Shown here: positions 8,806 to 18,956 of the stretch, in pieces
Position numbering within the stretch: position 1 is the first letter of the stretch
Layout: each line of letters starts with the position of its first letter
Made by a program: the position numbers and the translations under genes
Assembly (NCBI RefSeq): GCF_017104715.1
Contig: NZ_JAAGPI010000022.1
Span: forward strand, 1 to 64,000
Direction of reading: 5' to 3'
DNA: 64,000 bases
DNA from: Burkholderia sp. Ac-20365
GTDB lineage: Bacteria > Pseudomonadota > Gammaproteobacteria > Burkholderiales > Burkholderiaceae
Notes under the pieces: model-generated
Seen by the model: only the letters and a program-made list of their open reading frames with translations
What the model was told of the DNA's origin: nothing
Databases searched by the model: none

Positions 8806-9759
8806 ATGGCGCCTGCGATGGGTAACGGATTGCAGCATCGCACGGTGCTGCTCGATGAAGCGGTGAATGCGCTCGTCACGCGCGCGGACGGTATCTATAT
8901 AGATGGCACGTTCGGGCGCGGCGGACATAGCCGCGCGGTATTGGCCAGGCTGGGTGAATCGGCGCGTCTGATTGCGTTCGACAAAGACCCGCTCGCCATC
9001 GCCACCGCGCAGCAAGTCGCCGATCCGCGCTTCGAGATCGTGCATGAAAGTTTCGCATCACTGCGCGACGCGATGAGCGAGCGCGGGGTAGGGCGTGTGT
9101 CGGGTGTGCTGCTGGATCTGGGCGTGTCGTCGCCGCAGTTCGACGATCCGGAGCGGGGTTTCAGTTTCCGCGCCGACGGCCCGCTCGACATGCGGATGGA
9201 CCCGACGCGCGGAGAGTCCGCTGCGGACTGGCTGGCGCGGGCGACGGTGCAGGAAATGACGGAGGTGATACGGGATTATGGGGAAGAACGGTTTGCTTTT
9301 CAGATTGCAAAGGCGCTTGCTGCTCGCCGGGCAGAGTCCGACCGTCTTGGGCCTCTCGTCAGCACGGGCGAGCTTGCCCAAATCGTGGCTAACGTCGTCA
9401 AAACCCGTGAGAAGGGTAAGGACCCGGCAACCCGCACCTTTCAAGCTATACGGATTCACATCAATCAAGAGCTTGCGGAGCTGCAAGTCGTACTAGAAGC
9501 AGCATTGTCGTTGCTGGAGCAAGGGGGGCGGCTGGTCGTGATCAGCTTTCATTCGCTCGAAGACCGGATCGTCAAGCGGTTCATGCAGACGCACTCGAGT
9601 GCGCCTGCCGTCGACCGCCGCCTGCCGATCCGCGCCGTCGACCTTCCCAGCCCACCGCTCAAACTGATTGGCCGCGTTTTCGCAAGCGACACTGAAGTCG
9701 CCGAGAACCCGCGCGCCCGTTCCGCCGTGATGCGCGTCGCGGAGCGGATCGCGCCATGA
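8806..9759 (+). CDS. rsmH: 16S rRNA m4C1402 methyltransferase RsmH (MraW)
   Basis: Uses S-adenosylmethionine to N4-methylate C1402 of 16S rRNA in the ribosomal P site. Rossmann motif IDGTFGRGGHSRAVL is near residues 27-41, followed by FDKDP; the C-terminal FHSLEDRIVKRF is a family hallmark. The start at 8806 (MAPAMGNGLQHRT) has a weak AGG; a start at 8818 (MGNGLQHRT) matches Burkholderia relatives and is equally possible. It overlaps ftsL by 4 bp (ATGA), suggesting translational coupling. Confidence 0.95.
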   Translation: MAPAMGNGLQHRTVLLDEAVNALVTRADGIYIDGTFGRGGHSRAVLARLGESARLIAFDKDPLAIATAQQVADPRFEIVHESFASLRDAMSERGVGRVSGVLLDLGVSSPQFDDPERGFSFRADGPLDMRMDPTRGESAADWLARATVQEMTEVIRDYGEERFAFQIAKALAARRAESDRLGPLVSTGELAQIVANVVKTREKGKDPATRTFQAIRIHINQELAELQVVLEAALSLLEQGGRLVVISFHSLEDRIVKRFMQTHSSAPAVDRRLPIRAVDLPSPPLKLIGRVFASDTEVAENPRARSAVMRVAERIAP

Positions 9760-10106
9760 ACCGCCTCAATATCTTCCTGCTGATTGTCGTGATGGGTTGC
9801 GCACTTTCCGTCGTCAACGCGACCAATCAACAGCGCCAGTTCTTTATCCAGTTGCAGCGCGCCCAGTCACAGGAGCGCCAGCTGCAGCAGGACTATTCGC
9901 AGCTTCAATATCAGCAGAGCGCGTTGTCGAAGACTTCGCGCATCGAGCAGATCGCCACCGACTCCTTGAAGATGCAAGGCGCGACCACGGGACGCACGCA
10001 ATATCTGACGCTCGACGCCGGTGCTGCCAAGGCTGAAGACGCGCCGATCCCGACTTCGGCGCCGACCCCGGCGTCGGCCGCAAAAGCGCGTGGAGTGTCG
10101 CGATGA
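9756..10106 (+). CDS. ftsL: Cell division protein FtsL
   Basis: Small bitopic inner-membrane protein of the FtsQLB complex, which activates septal wall synthesis. The 116-residue protein has a short cytoplasmic start (MNRLN), one membrane segment (about 5-22, IFLLIVVMGCALSVVNA) and a periplasmic coiled coil rich in Q and L (about 25-70). The tail is A/P-rich. It overlaps rsmH and ftsI by ATGA on both sides. Identity rests on position and architecture, since FtsL sequences diverge widely. Confidence 0.92.
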   Translation: MNRLNIFLLIVVMGCALSVVNATNQQRQFFIQLQRAQSQERQLQQDYSQLQYQQSALSKTSRIEQIATDSLKMQGATTGRTQYLTLDAGAAKAEDAPIPTSAPTPASAAKARGVSR

Positions 10107-11977
10107 AGAAATCGTCGAACAAGAACAAGAGCGTTGCGTTCTCGGCGAATCCGATTCTGTCGGTGCGTCTGCCGATGTGGCGCTCGAAGCTCGTCGTGTT
10201 TCTGCTCTTCATGGCGTTCGTCGCGCTGACTGCACGTGCGTTCTGGATCCAGGGTCCGGGCAACGCGTTCTATCAGAAGCAGGGCGAAAGCCGCTATCAG
10301 CGCCGGCTGGAATTGCCCGCCACGCGCGGCAAGATTCTCGACCGTAACGGCCTCGTGCTCGCCACGAGTCTGCCCGTGCGCGCAATCTGGGCAATTCCCG
10401 AATCCGTGCCCGACGATCTCGGCGCGGACAAGCTCGCCGATCTCGCCAAGCTGCTCGACATGACGCAGCCGGAATTGCGCAAGAAGCTGTCGGAAGACAA
10501 GACGTTCGTTTATGTGAAGCGCCAGGTACCCGTCGACGTCGCCGCGAAAGTGGAAGCGCTCGGCATTCCCGGTGTCTATCAGCGTAACGAGTACAAGCGC
10601 TTTTATCCGGAAGGCGAAATCACGGCTCACCTGATCGGCTTTACGAACGTCGAGGACGAAGGCCAGGAGGGCGTCGAACTCGGCGACCAGAAGCTGCTCG
10701 CGGGCATGTCGGGAAGCCGCCGCGTGATCAAGGATCGTCTCGGCCACATCATCGAAGACGTGGACGAGCAGGTCGTGCCGCACAACGGTCAGGACGTCGA
10801 TCTGTCGATCGACAGCAAGATCCAGTACATCGCGTACACGAACCTCAAAGCGGCCGTGCAGAAGTTCAAGGCCAAAGCGGGCGCCGCGATGGTGATCGAC
10901 GTGCAGACGGGCGAAGTGCTCGCGCTCGTCAATTATCCGACCTACAACCCGAACGACCGTACTCACCTGACGGGCGAACAGCTGCGCAACCGTATCCTGA
11001 CCGACACGTTCGAGCCGGGCTCGATCATGAAGCCGTTCACGGTGTCGCTCGCGCTCGATCTGCACCGCGTCACGCCGACTACACTGGTTGATACGGGCGG
11101 CGGCCGCTTCGTGCTGGACGGCGCGCCCATCACCGACGACTCGGGCTTCGGCGTGCTGACCGTCGGTGGCGTGATCCAGAAGTCGAGCAACATCGGCGCG
11201 ACCAAGATCGCGATGCAGCTTCGGCCGGAAGAGATGTGGAACATGTACACCAGCATCGGTCTCGGCCAGGCGCCGAAGGTCGGTTTCCCGGGGGCGGCGG
11301 CGGGTCGTCTGCGTCCGTGGAAGAGCTGGCGCCGCATCGAGCAGGCGACGATGTCGTACGGCTACGGCCTGTCGGTGTCGCTGTTCCAGTTGGGCCGCGC
11401 CTACACGGCGATCGCGCACGACGGCCAGATCATGCCCGTGTCGATTTTCCGCACGTCGAAGGACCAGCCGGTGACGGGCACGCAGGTGTTCGCACCGACC
11501 ACTGCGCGTGAAGTCCGCGCGATGCTCGAAACCGTCGTGTCGCCGGGCGGCACATCGCCGGATGCGGCGGTGCCGGGTTATCGCGTCGGCGGCAAGTCGG
11601 GTACCGCGTACAAGCACGTGGGCCGCGGTTACGACCACAGCAAATACCGCGCTTCGTTCGTCGGCATGGCGCCGATGCCGAATCCGCGCATCGTGGTGGC
11701 CGTGTCCGTCGACGAACCGACGGCGGGTAGCCACTTCGGCGGTCAGGTGTCGGGCCCGGTGTTCTCATCGATCGTCGGCGATACGCTGCGCTCGCTGAAC
11801 GTGCCGCCCGATCAACCCGTCAAGCAGATGGTTGTGTCGGACGAAGTAAATCCGGCCGCGGCCGCAGCGGCATCGCAGCCGGCTGTGAGCGGCGCCAAGA
11901 AACTTCCGACGCATACCGCGCCGAAAAAGCTGCAGATTTCAGACAACACGAAGAACCGCCCCGGAGTAGTTAGATGA
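10103..11977 (+). CDS. ftsI: Septal peptidoglycan transpeptidase FtsI (PBP3)
   Basis: Cross-links septal peptidoglycan in partnership with FtsW. Order: cytoplasmic tail, membrane anchor (about 29-48), pedestal domain, then penicillin-binding domain with SIMK (catalytic Ser307, Lys310), SSN (361-363) and KSGT (498-501). At 624 residues it is somewhat longer than E. coli FtsI (588); the extra length is an A/P/K-rich C-terminal tail. It overlaps ftsL and murE by 4 bp. Target of beta-lactams such as aztreonam in other bacteria (family knowledge). Confidence 0.96.
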   Translation: MKKSSNKNKSVAFSANPILSVRLPMWRSKLVVFLLFMAFVALTARAFWIQGPGNAFYQKQGESRYQRRLELPATRGKILDRNGLVLATSLPVRAIWAIPESVPDDLGADKLADLAKLLDMTQPELRKKLSEDKTFVYVKRQVPVDVAAKVEALGIPGVYQRNEYKRFYPEGEITAHLIGFTNVEDEGQEGVELGDQKLLAGMSGSRRVIKDRLGHIIEDVDEQVVPHNGQDVDLSIDSKIQYIAYTNLKAAVQKFKAKAGAAMVIDVQTGEVLALVNYPTYNPNDRTHLTGEQLRNRILTDTFEPGSIMKPFTVSLALDLHRVTPTTLVDTGGGRFVLDGAPITDDSGFGVLTVGGVIQKSSNIGATKIAMQLRPEEMWNMYTSIGLGQAPKVGFPGAAAGRLRPWKSWRRIEQATMSYGYGLSVSLFQLGRAYTAIAHDGQIMPVSIFRTSKDQPVTGTQVFAPTTAREVRAMLETVVSPGGTSPDAAVPGYRVGGKSGTAYKHVGRGYDHSKYRASFVGMAPMPNPRIVVAVSVDEPTAGSHFGGQVSGPVFSSIVGDTLRSLNVPPDQPVKQMVVSDEVNPAAAAAASQPAVSGAKKLPTHTAPKKLQISDNTKNRPGVVR

Positions 11978-13515
11978 GTGCGCTGCGTTCTTCTCACCCG
12001 GCGCAACAGCAGATTGCTGACGCGCTTGCTTGGCTGCGCGCCCACGCGCAGCCAGGTGCACATTTGCACGCCGACACGCGCAAGATCGCGGCCGGCGACG
12101 TATTTCTCGCGTACGCGGTCGACGGCGCGGACAACCGCGCGTTCATCGCGAACGCAATCGAGCGCGGCGCGGTTGCCGTGCTCGTGCAATCGGACGGTTA
12201 TACGGGCGATATCGACGCCTCGACGACGTACGCCGTGCCGCACCTGAATGAACTGGCAGGCACGATCGCGAGCGCGTGGTACGGCGATCCGAGCGACGCA
12301 ATGCGCGTGATCGGCGTGACGGGCACGAATGGCAAGACGTCGTGCACGAACTGGATTTCGGCTGCGCTGACGGCGCTGGGCCAACCGTGCGCGATCATCG
12401 GCACGCTCGGCAGCGGCATGCCGGGCCACCTCGTGCATACCGGTTTTACGACACCAGACGCGCCGCAACTGCAACGCAGCCTCGCGCAATTGCGCGCAGC
12501 GGGCGCGAAAGCGGTCGCGATGGAAGTGTCGTCACATGCGCTGCATCAAGGTCGCGTGAATGGCACGGCGTTCAGCGTCAGCGTGTTCACCAATCTCACG
12601 CAAGATCATCTCGACTATCACGGCACGTTCGAAGCGTACGAAGCAGCGAAGGCGCGCCTGTTCGCGTGGCCGGAACTGAAGGCCGCCGTCATCAATGCCG
12701 ATGACGAAGCGGGTCGTCGCATGATCGCGAGCACGAAGGGCCACGCGAAGACGATTGCGTACTCGCTTCAATCGCACGCCGATGTGCGGGCCGATGCGTC
12801 GATCGTTGCGTCGAATGTGCGCGCGACCACAACCGGCACCGCATTTCATATCGCATCGGATTGGGGTAACACCGACATCGAGGTCAACACGCTCGGTCTG
12901 TTCAATGTGAGCAATCTGCTCGGCGTGCTCGGCGCGCTGCTTGCGTCGGACGTGCCGTTCGATGCAGCCGTCGCGCAACTGACGAAGCTCGAATCGGTGA
13001 ATGGGCGCATGGAGCGTCTCGGCGGCCGCTTGCAGAACGACGAACCGCTCGTCGTCATCGACTACGCGCACACGCCGGACGCACTGGAGCAAACGCTGAA
13101 GGCTCTGCGTCCGATCGCGAATGCACGCGGCGGCAAGCTCATCTGCATGTTCGGCTGCGGCGGCGACCGCGATGCGACCAAGCGTCCGCTGATGGGCGCA
13201 ATCGCGGAGCGTCATGCCGACGGCGTCGTCGTGACGAGCGACAACCCGCGCAGCGAAGACCCGCAAAAGATCATCGATCAGATCGCCGCCGGCATGCAGG
13301 ACGCGTCGAAGGCACGCCGCATTGACGACCGCGCGAGCGCGATCCTGCAAGCGGTGCGTTGTGCTGCGCGCGAAGACGTCGTCGTGCTGGCAGGCAAGGG
13401 TCACGAATCGACGCAGGAAATCATGGGCAAGAAGCGCGCGTTCTCGGATCAGGATCACGCACGGCTCGCGCTCGCGGCCCGCGCAACGCACGCACGCGGA
13501 GGTAGCGAATCATGA
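11974..13515 (+). CDS. murE: UDP-MurNAc-L-Ala-D-Glu:meso-DAP ligase MurE
   Basis: Adds meso-diaminopimelate to the peptidoglycan precursor in the cytoplasm. The ATP loop GVTGTNGKT is at residues 114-122. A C-terminal DNPRSEDP motif is the signature for diaminopimelate rather than lysine, so the stem peptide is of the DAP type. Length 513 residues. Overlaps ftsI and murF by 4 bp. Confidence 0.96.
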   Translation: MSALRSSHPAQQQIADALAWLRAHAQPGAHLHADTRKIAAGDVFLAYAVDGADNRAFIANAIERGAVAVLVQSDGYTGDIDASTTYAVPHLNELAGTIASAWYGDPSDAMRVIGVTGTNGKTSCTNWISAALTALGQPCAIIGTLGSGMPGHLVHTGFTTPDAPQLQRSLAQLRAAGAKAVAMEVSSHALHQGRVNGTAFSVSVFTNLTQDHLDYHGTFEAYEAAKARLFAWPELKAAVINADDEAGRRMIASTKGHAKTIAYSLQSHADVRADASIVASNVRATTTGTAFHIASDWGNTDIEVNTLGLFNVSNLLGVLGALLASDVPFDAAVAQLTKLESVNGRMERLGGRLQNDEPLVVIDYAHTPDALEQTLKALRPIANARGGKLICMFGCGGDRDATKRPLMGAIAERHADGVVVTSDNPRSEDPQKIIDQIAAGMQDASKARRIDDRASAILQAVRCAAREDVVVLAGKGHESTQEIMGKKRAFSDQDHARLALAARATHARGGSES

Positions 13516-14924
13516 TGTTCACGCTGCGTGAAGCCGCCGCGGTGATTCCGGGCGCAACGGTGACGGGCGACGATTCGATTGGCTTCGAGCGCGTCTCGAC
13601 GGACAGCCGTTCATGCGGTCCCGGCGATCTGTTCGTCGCGCTGAAGGGCGACCGTTTCGACGCACACGATTTTCTCGGTGACGTTGCCGCGCGCAATGTG
13701 AGCGCCGTGCTCGCGTCGCGCACGCCGGACAACTTCAACGTGCCAGCGTTGCGCGTTACGGGCGATACGCGCGTGGCGTTGGGCGCGCTCGCGAACGGCT
13801 GGCGTCGTCGCTTCGACATGCCGCTCGTCGCAGTCACGGGCAGCAACGGCAAGACGACCGTTAAAGAAATGATCTCGTCGATCTTCGCTGCGGCTGTTGG
13901 CGAATCGGCGCGTCTTGCAACGGCAGGCAATTTCAACAACGACGTCGGCTTGCCGCTGACGCTCTTCCGTTTGAGCGAAGCGCATCAGCTCGCTGTCGTC
14001 GAACTCGGCATGAATCATCCGGGCGAAACGGAACTGCTCGGCAAGATCGCCGCGCCGACGGTCGCTGTGGTGAACAACGCGCAGCGCGAGCATCAGGAAT
14101 TCATGGCGACGGTCGAAGCCGTCGCGCTGGAGCATGCCAGCGTGATTCACGCGCTTGCGTCCGACGGCATCGCCGTGTTCCCCGCAAACGATACGTACGC
14201 CGGCATCTGGCGCGTCGCCGCGACGGGCAACCGCATCATCGATTTCGCGCTGAATACCGACGAACGCGCGACGGAAGCTGCTGTCCAAGGCACGCTCGAT
14301 GGCAATCAGTTGAGCATCGACACGCCCGAAGGTCACGTCGACATCACGCTGCAAGTGCTCGGCGCGCACAACGCGCACAACGCACTTGCCGCGACGGCGG
14401 CAGCGCTCGCTTCGGGCGTGTCGCTTGATGCGATCAAGCGCGGTCTCGAAGCATTCGGCGCAGTGAAAGGCCGCCTGCAGGTGAAGCGCGCGGTGCTCGG
14501 AACGATGGCCGGCGCAACGGTGATCGACGACACGTATAACGCGAACCCTGATTCGATGCTCGCTGCCATCGACGTGCTCGCTGCACGTCCCTCGCCGCGC
14601 GTGCTGGTGATGGGCGACATGGGCGAAGTCGGCGACAACGGCCCCGCGTTTCATCGCGAAGTCGGCGCGTATGCGAAAGAGCGCGGCATCGACGCGCTGT
14701 ACGCAATGGGCGACGCATCGCGTGACGCCTGCGCCGCGTACGGCGGCGAAGCACACCACTGCGACGACGTGAATGCACTCGTCGCGCAATTGCAGCAGGC
14801 CGCGTACGGCTCTGCTGCAACGTATCTCGTGAAAGGCTCGCGCTTCATGAAAATGGAGCGCGTGGTGGACGCCGTAACGAGTCCACAACCCGCTGCATCG
14901 GGCGCGACGCCCGGCGCACACTGA
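13512..14924 (+). CDS. murF: UDP-MurNAc-tripeptide:D-Ala-D-Ala ligase MurF
   Basis: Adds the D-Ala-D-Ala dipeptide, the last cytoplasmic ligation of the stem peptide. The ATP-binding loop GSNGKTTVKEM is near residue 112, and the Mur ligase central and C-terminal domains follow. Length 470 residues. The start ATGATG at 13512 overlaps the murE stop. Only 17 bp separate it from mraY. Confidence 0.96.
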   Translation: MMFTLREAAAVIPGATVTGDDSIGFERVSTDSRSCGPGDLFVALKGDRFDAHDFLGDVAARNVSAVLASRTPDNFNVPALRVTGDTRVALGALANGWRRRFDMPLVAVTGSNGKTTVKEMISSIFAAAVGESARLATAGNFNNDVGLPLTLFRLSEAHQLAVVELGMNHPGETELLGKIAAPTVAVVNNAQREHQEFMATVEAVALEHASVIHALASDGIAVFPANDTYAGIWRVAATGNRIIDFALNTDERATEAAVQGTLDGNQLSIDTPEGHVDITLQVLGAHNAHNALAATAAALASGVSLDAIKRGLEAFGAVKGRLQVKRAVLGTMAGATVIDDTYNANPDSMLAAIDVLAARPSPRVLVMGDMGEVGDNGPAFHREVGAYAKERGIDALYAMGDASRDACAAYGGEAHHCDDVNALVAQLQQAAYGSAATYLVKGSRFMKMERVVDAVTSPQPAASGATPGAH

Positions 14925-14941
14925 AAGAGAAGGACAGAAGC

Positions 14942-16111
14942 ATGCTACTGGCGCTGGCGCAATGGCTGCAGAACGACGTAGGCTTTTTGCGCGTGTTCAG
15001 TTATCTGACGTTTCGTGCTGTCGCGGCGACGATTACCGCGCTGCTGATCGGTCTCGTCTGCGGCCCGTGGGTGATCCGCAAGCTGACGCAGATGAAGGTC
15101 GGGCAGGCCGTGCGCAAGGACGGTCCGCAAACGCACCTTGTGAAATCGGGTACGCCGACGATGGGCGGCGTGCTGATTCTGATCGGTATCGCTGTTTCCA
15201 CGCTGCTGTGGGCGGACCTGACCAATCGTTTCATCTGGATCGTGATGCTCGTCACGTTCGGCTTCGGCGTGATCGGCTGGGTCGATGATTACCGCAAGGT
15301 CGTCTACAAGGATCCGCGTGGCATGTCATCGCGCGAAAAGTATTTCTGGCAGTCGTTGATTGGTCTGTTTGCAGCTGTGTATCTCGCGTTCAGCGTGTCC
15401 GAAGCGAGCAATGTGCGCGTGTTCGACCTGTTCATGGCGTGGGTGCGCAGCGGCCTTTCGATGGGCCTGCCTGCACGTGCCGACCTGCTGCTGCCGTTCC
15501 TCAAGTCGATGACCTATCCGCTCGGCGTGTGGGGCTTCATCGCGCTGACGTATCTGGTGATCGTCGGTTCGAGCAACGCGGTGAATCTCACGGATGGTCT
15601 CGACGGTCTCGTGATCATGCCCGTGGTGCTGGTCGGCTCGTCGCTCGGTGTGTTCGCGTACGTGATGGGTAGCGCAGTCTATTCGAAATACCTGCTGTTC
15701 CCGCATATCGCGGGCGCGGGCGAAATGCTGATTTTCTGCTCGGCGATGGGTGGGGCAGGGCTTGCTTTCCTTTGGTTCAACACGCATCCGGCGCAAGTGT
15801 TCATGGGCGACGTCGGCGCGCTGGCACTCGGCGGCGCGCTCGGCACGATTGCCGTGATCGTGCGTCAGGAAATCGTGCTGTTCATCATGGGCGGGATTTT
15901 CGTCGCTGAAACGGTTTCGGTGATGTTGCAGGTCACGTGGTTCAAGTTCACGAAGGCACGTTTCGGTGAAGGCCGCCGCATCTTCAAGATGGCGCCGTTG
16001 CATCACCACTTCGAACTGTCGGGCTGGAAGGAAACGCAGGTTGTCGTGCGTTTCTGGATCATCACGCTGATGTTGTGCCTGTTCGGTCTGTCCACGCTCA
16101 AGTTGCGTTAA
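14942..16111 (+). CDS. mraY: Phospho-MurNAc-pentapeptide transferase MraY
   Basis: Polytopic membrane enzyme that makes lipid I from UDP-MurNAc-pentapeptide and undecaprenyl phosphate. About ten hydrophobic segments are seen. Active-site motifs WVDDYRKV (near 115), NLTDGLDGL (near 218) and HHHFELSGW (near 360) are intact. Length 389 residues. An AGAGAAGGAC site precedes the start. Confidence 0.96.
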   Translation: MLLALAQWLQNDVGFLRVFSYLTFRAVAATITALLIGLVCGPWVIRKLTQMKVGQAVRKDGPQTHLVKSGTPTMGGVLILIGIAVSTLLWADLTNRFIWIVMLVTFGFGVIGWVDDYRKVVYKDPRGMSSREKYFWQSLIGLFAAVYLAFSVSEASNVRVFDLFMAWVRSGLSMGLPARADLLLPFLKSMTYPLGVWGFIALTYLVIVGSSNAVNLTDGLDGLVIMPVVLVGSSLGVFAYVMGSAVYSKYLLFPHIAGAGEMLIFCSAMGGAGLAFLWFNTHPAQVFMGDVGALALGGALGTIAVIVRQEIVLFIMGGIFVAETVSVMLQVTWFKFTKARFGEGRRIFKMAPLHHHFELSGWKETQVVVRFWIITLMLCLFGLSTLKLR

Positions 16112-16173
16112 GCCGTATTCAAAGCCGCACCAGAAGTCACACTTAGAGCTGTAAAAGCAAGGGGAAGCAGTCG

Positions 16174-17688
16174 ATGTTTGGCGAGAAGTTTCGGGATCGG
16201 CAAAAGCCGATGGTGCTCGTGCTGGGGCTCGGTGAATCGGGCCTCGCGATGGCGCGCTGGTGCGCGCGGCATGGTTGCCGCCTGCGTATCGCCGACACGC
16301 GCGAAGTGCCGCCGAACCTGTCGGCGCTCGAAGCGCATGGCATCGACGGCGACTTCGTTGGCGGACCGTTCTCCGAGGTGCTGCTCGAAGGCGTCGAACT
16401 GGTGGCGATCAGCCCGGGCCTTTCGCCGCTCGCAGCGGATCTCGTGCCGTTGATCGCCGCCGCGCGCGAACGCGATATCCCCGTGTGGGGCGAACTCGAA
16501 TTCTTCGCGCAGGCATTGCGCACGCTCGGCGAAAGCGGCTACGCGCCGAAGGTGATCGCGATCACGGGCACGAACGGCAAGACGACTACGACGAGCCTGA
16601 CGGGTTTGCTGTGCGAACGCGCGGGCAAGAAGGTCGCGGTCGCGGGCAACATCAGCCCCGCCGCGCTCGACAAGCTCACGGAAGCCATCGACAACACCGC
16701 ATTGCCCGACGTGTGGGTGCTCGAACTGTCGAGCTTCCAGCTGGAAACCGCGCACACGTTCGAGCCGGATGCTGCCGTGATCCTGAACATCACGCAGGAT
16801 CACCTCGACTGGCACGGCGGCCTCGATGCATACGCGGCCGCGAAGGGCAAGATTTTCGGCAAGAACACGGTGCGCGTGCTGAATCGCGACGATGCGCGTG
16901 TGATGATGCTCAAGCCTTCAGAGCAGAGCGGCGCGCAACTGGTGACGTTCGGTGTCGGTGAGCCGACGCGCGATGGCGACCTCGGTCTGCTGCGCGATAA
17001 CGGCATGGTCTGGCTTGTCGACGCGCACGACCGCGACGCGAGCGACGAACCCGTGCCGACGCGTCGTCGCAAAACAGAATCCACGACGCCGCCGGACATC
17101 GGCCTCAAGCGCCTGATGCCCGCCGACGCTTTGCGCATCCGTGGCTTGCACAACGCGACGAACGCGCTCGCTGCATTCGCACTTGCGCGCGCCATTGGCT
17201 TGCCGGGCGCGCCGCTGCTGCACGGCCTGCGCGAATATCGCGGCGAACCGCATCGCGTTGAATTGATCGCGTCGATCGATGGTGTCGATTATGTCGACGA
17301 CAGCAAGGGCACGAATGTCGGCGCAACGGTTGCGGCGCTCGACGGCCTCGCGCAACGCGTCGTGCTGATTGCGGGCGGCGATGGCAAGGGCCAGGAATTC
17401 GATCCGCTCGCGGAGCCGGTGATGCGTTGGTGCCGCGCCGTGATGCTGATCGGCCGCGACGCGCCGCAGATTCGCGCCGCACTCGCACACACAGGCATCG
17501 CGATGACCGATCACGCGACGCTCGAAGAAGCCACGCGCGCAGCCAGCGCCGTCGCGCAACCGGGCGATGCCGTGTTGCTGTCACCTGCGTGTGCCAGCTT
17601 CGACATGTTCAAGGGTTACGCGCATCGTGCTGCCGTGTTCAAGAGCGCGGTCGAAGACATCGCTGCCGAACGGGGGACGATGATATGA
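16174..17688 (+). CDS. murD: UDP-MurNAc-L-Ala:D-Glu ligase MurD
   Basis: Adds D-glutamate to UDP-MurNAc-L-alanine. The ATP loop ITGTNGKTTTTS is near residue 130. At 504 residues it is longer than E. coli MurD (438); part of the excess is a polar insert near residues 283-310 (HDRDASDEPVPTRRRKTES region), common in Burkholderia. It overlaps ftsW by 4 bp (ATGA). Confidence 0.95.
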   Translation: MFGEKFRDRQKPMVLVLGLGESGLAMARWCARHGCRLRIADTREVPPNLSALEAHGIDGDFVGGPFSEVLLEGVELVAISPGLSPLAADLVPLIAAARERDIPVWGELEFFAQALRTLGESGYAPKVIAITGTNGKTTTTSLTGLLCERAGKKVAVAGNISPAALDKLTEAIDNTALPDVWVLELSSFQLETAHTFEPDAAVILNITQDHLDWHGGLDAYAAAKGKIFGKNTVRVLNRDDARVMMLKPSEQSGAQLVTFGVGEPTRDGDLGLLRDNGMVWLVDAHDRDASDEPVPTRRRKTESTTPPDIGLKRLMPADALRIRGLHNATNALAAFALARAIGLPGAPLLHGLREYRGEPHRVELIASIDGVDYVDDSKGTNVGATVAALDGLAQRVVLIAGGDGKGQEFDPLAEPVMRWCRAVMLIGRDAPQIRAALAHTGIAMTDHATLEEATRAASAVAQPGDAVLLSPACASFDMFKGYAHRAAVFKSAVEDIAAERGTMI

Positions 17689-18956
17689 GCTGGACGGAAC
17701 GCTTCGGGTCACAACTCGGCAAACAGCGCGGCTCCGCGGGCGGTGCTGCGACGGCTGAGCGCACGCCGCGTTCGGGCGGACTGTCGAGCGCCGTCAACGG
17801 CGTGCGTCCGCTGCGCTCGCGCATGCTCGACTACGATCACTCGCTGCTGTGGGTCGTCGTCGCGCTGCTGGGTCTTGGCGTCGTGATGGTGTATTCGGCG
17901 TCGATCGCGATGCCGGATTCGCCGAAGTACGCGTCGTATCGCGACTACGCGTTTCTCGTGCGCCAGGTCATCTTTGTCGTGATGGGATCGGTGGCGGGCG
18001 TGATCGCGTTCCGCATCCCCATTTCGACGTGGGACAAGTACGCGCCGAAGCTGTTCTTGATCGCGCTCGTCGCGCTCGTGATCGTGCTGATTCCGCACGT
18101 CGGCAAGGGCGTGAACGGTGCGCGCCGCTGGATTCCGCTCGGCATCACGAACATGCAGCCGTCGGAAATCATGAAGCTCGCCGTGACGATCTATGCGGCG
18201 AACTACACGGTGCGCAAGCAGGAATACATGCACAGCTTCGCCAAGGGCTTTCTGCCGATGGGCTTCGCCGTTGGCGTGGTCGGCATGCTGCTGCTGCTTG
18301 AGCCTGATATGGGCGCATTCATGGTGATCGCCGCGATCGCGATGGGCGTGCTGTTCCTCGGCGGCGTGAACGGGAAGATTTTCGGTGGATTGGTGGCGAC
18401 GGCCGTCGGTACATTTACGTTGCTCGTGTGGGCGTCGCCGTGGCGCCGCGAGCGGATCTTCGCGTACCTCGATCCGTGGGACGATCGTTATGCACAGGGC
18501 AAGGCTTATCAATTGACGCACTCGCTGATCGCGTTCGGCCGCGGCGAATGGTTTGGTGTCGGCCTGGGTGGCAGCGTCGAGAAGCTCAACTATCTGCCCG
18601 AAGCGCACACAGACTTCATCCTCGCCGTGATCGGCGAAGAACTCGGGTTTGTCGGCGTGCTCGTCGTGATCCTGATGTTCTACTGGATCGTGCGCCGCTC
18701 GTTCGAGATCGGCCGTCAGGCGCTCGCGCTCGACCGCACGTTTGCGGGTCTGGTGGCGAAGGGCGTCGGCATCTGGTTCGGCGCGCAGACCTTCATCAAC
18801 ATGGGCGTGAACCTCGGCCTGCTGCCGACCAAAGGTCTCACGTTGCCGCTCGTCAGTTACGGCGGCTCGGGCATTTTGCTGAACTGCGTCGCTGTGGCGG
18901 TGCTGATGCGGGTCGATTACGAAAACCGTGTCCTCATGCGCGGGGGCAAGGTATGA
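17685..18956 (+). CDS. ftsW: Septal peptidoglycan glycosyltransferase FtsW
   Basis: SEDS-family polymerase that works with FtsI at the septum. The start at 17685 overlaps the murD stop (ATGA), giving 423 residues: a 40-residue cytoplasmic lead rich in G/S/R, then about ten membrane segments. The conserved loop with EAHTDFILAVIGEELG contains the SEDS catalytic aspartate. Open frame continues upstream but inside murD. Confidence 0.95.
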   Translation: MSWTERFGSQLGKQRGSAGGAATAERTPRSGGLSSAVNGVRPLRSRMLDYDHSLLWVVVALLGLGVVMVYSASIAMPDSPKYASYRDYAFLVRQVIFVVMGSVAGVIAFRIPISTWDKYAPKLFLIALVALVIVLIPHVGKGVNGARRWIPLGITNMQPSEIMKLAVTIYAANYTVRKQEYMHSFAKGFLPMGFAVGVVGMLLLLEPDMGAFMVIAAIAMGVLFLGGVNGKIFGGLVATAVGTFTLLVWASPWRRERIFAYLDPWDDRYAQGKAYQLTHSLIAFGRGEWFGVGLGGSVEKLNYLPEAHTDFILAVIGEELGFVGVLVVILMFYWIVRRSFEIGRQALALDRTFAGLVAKGVGIWFGAQTFINMGVNLGLLPTKGLTLPLVSYGGSGILLNCVAVAVLMRVDYENRVLMRGGKV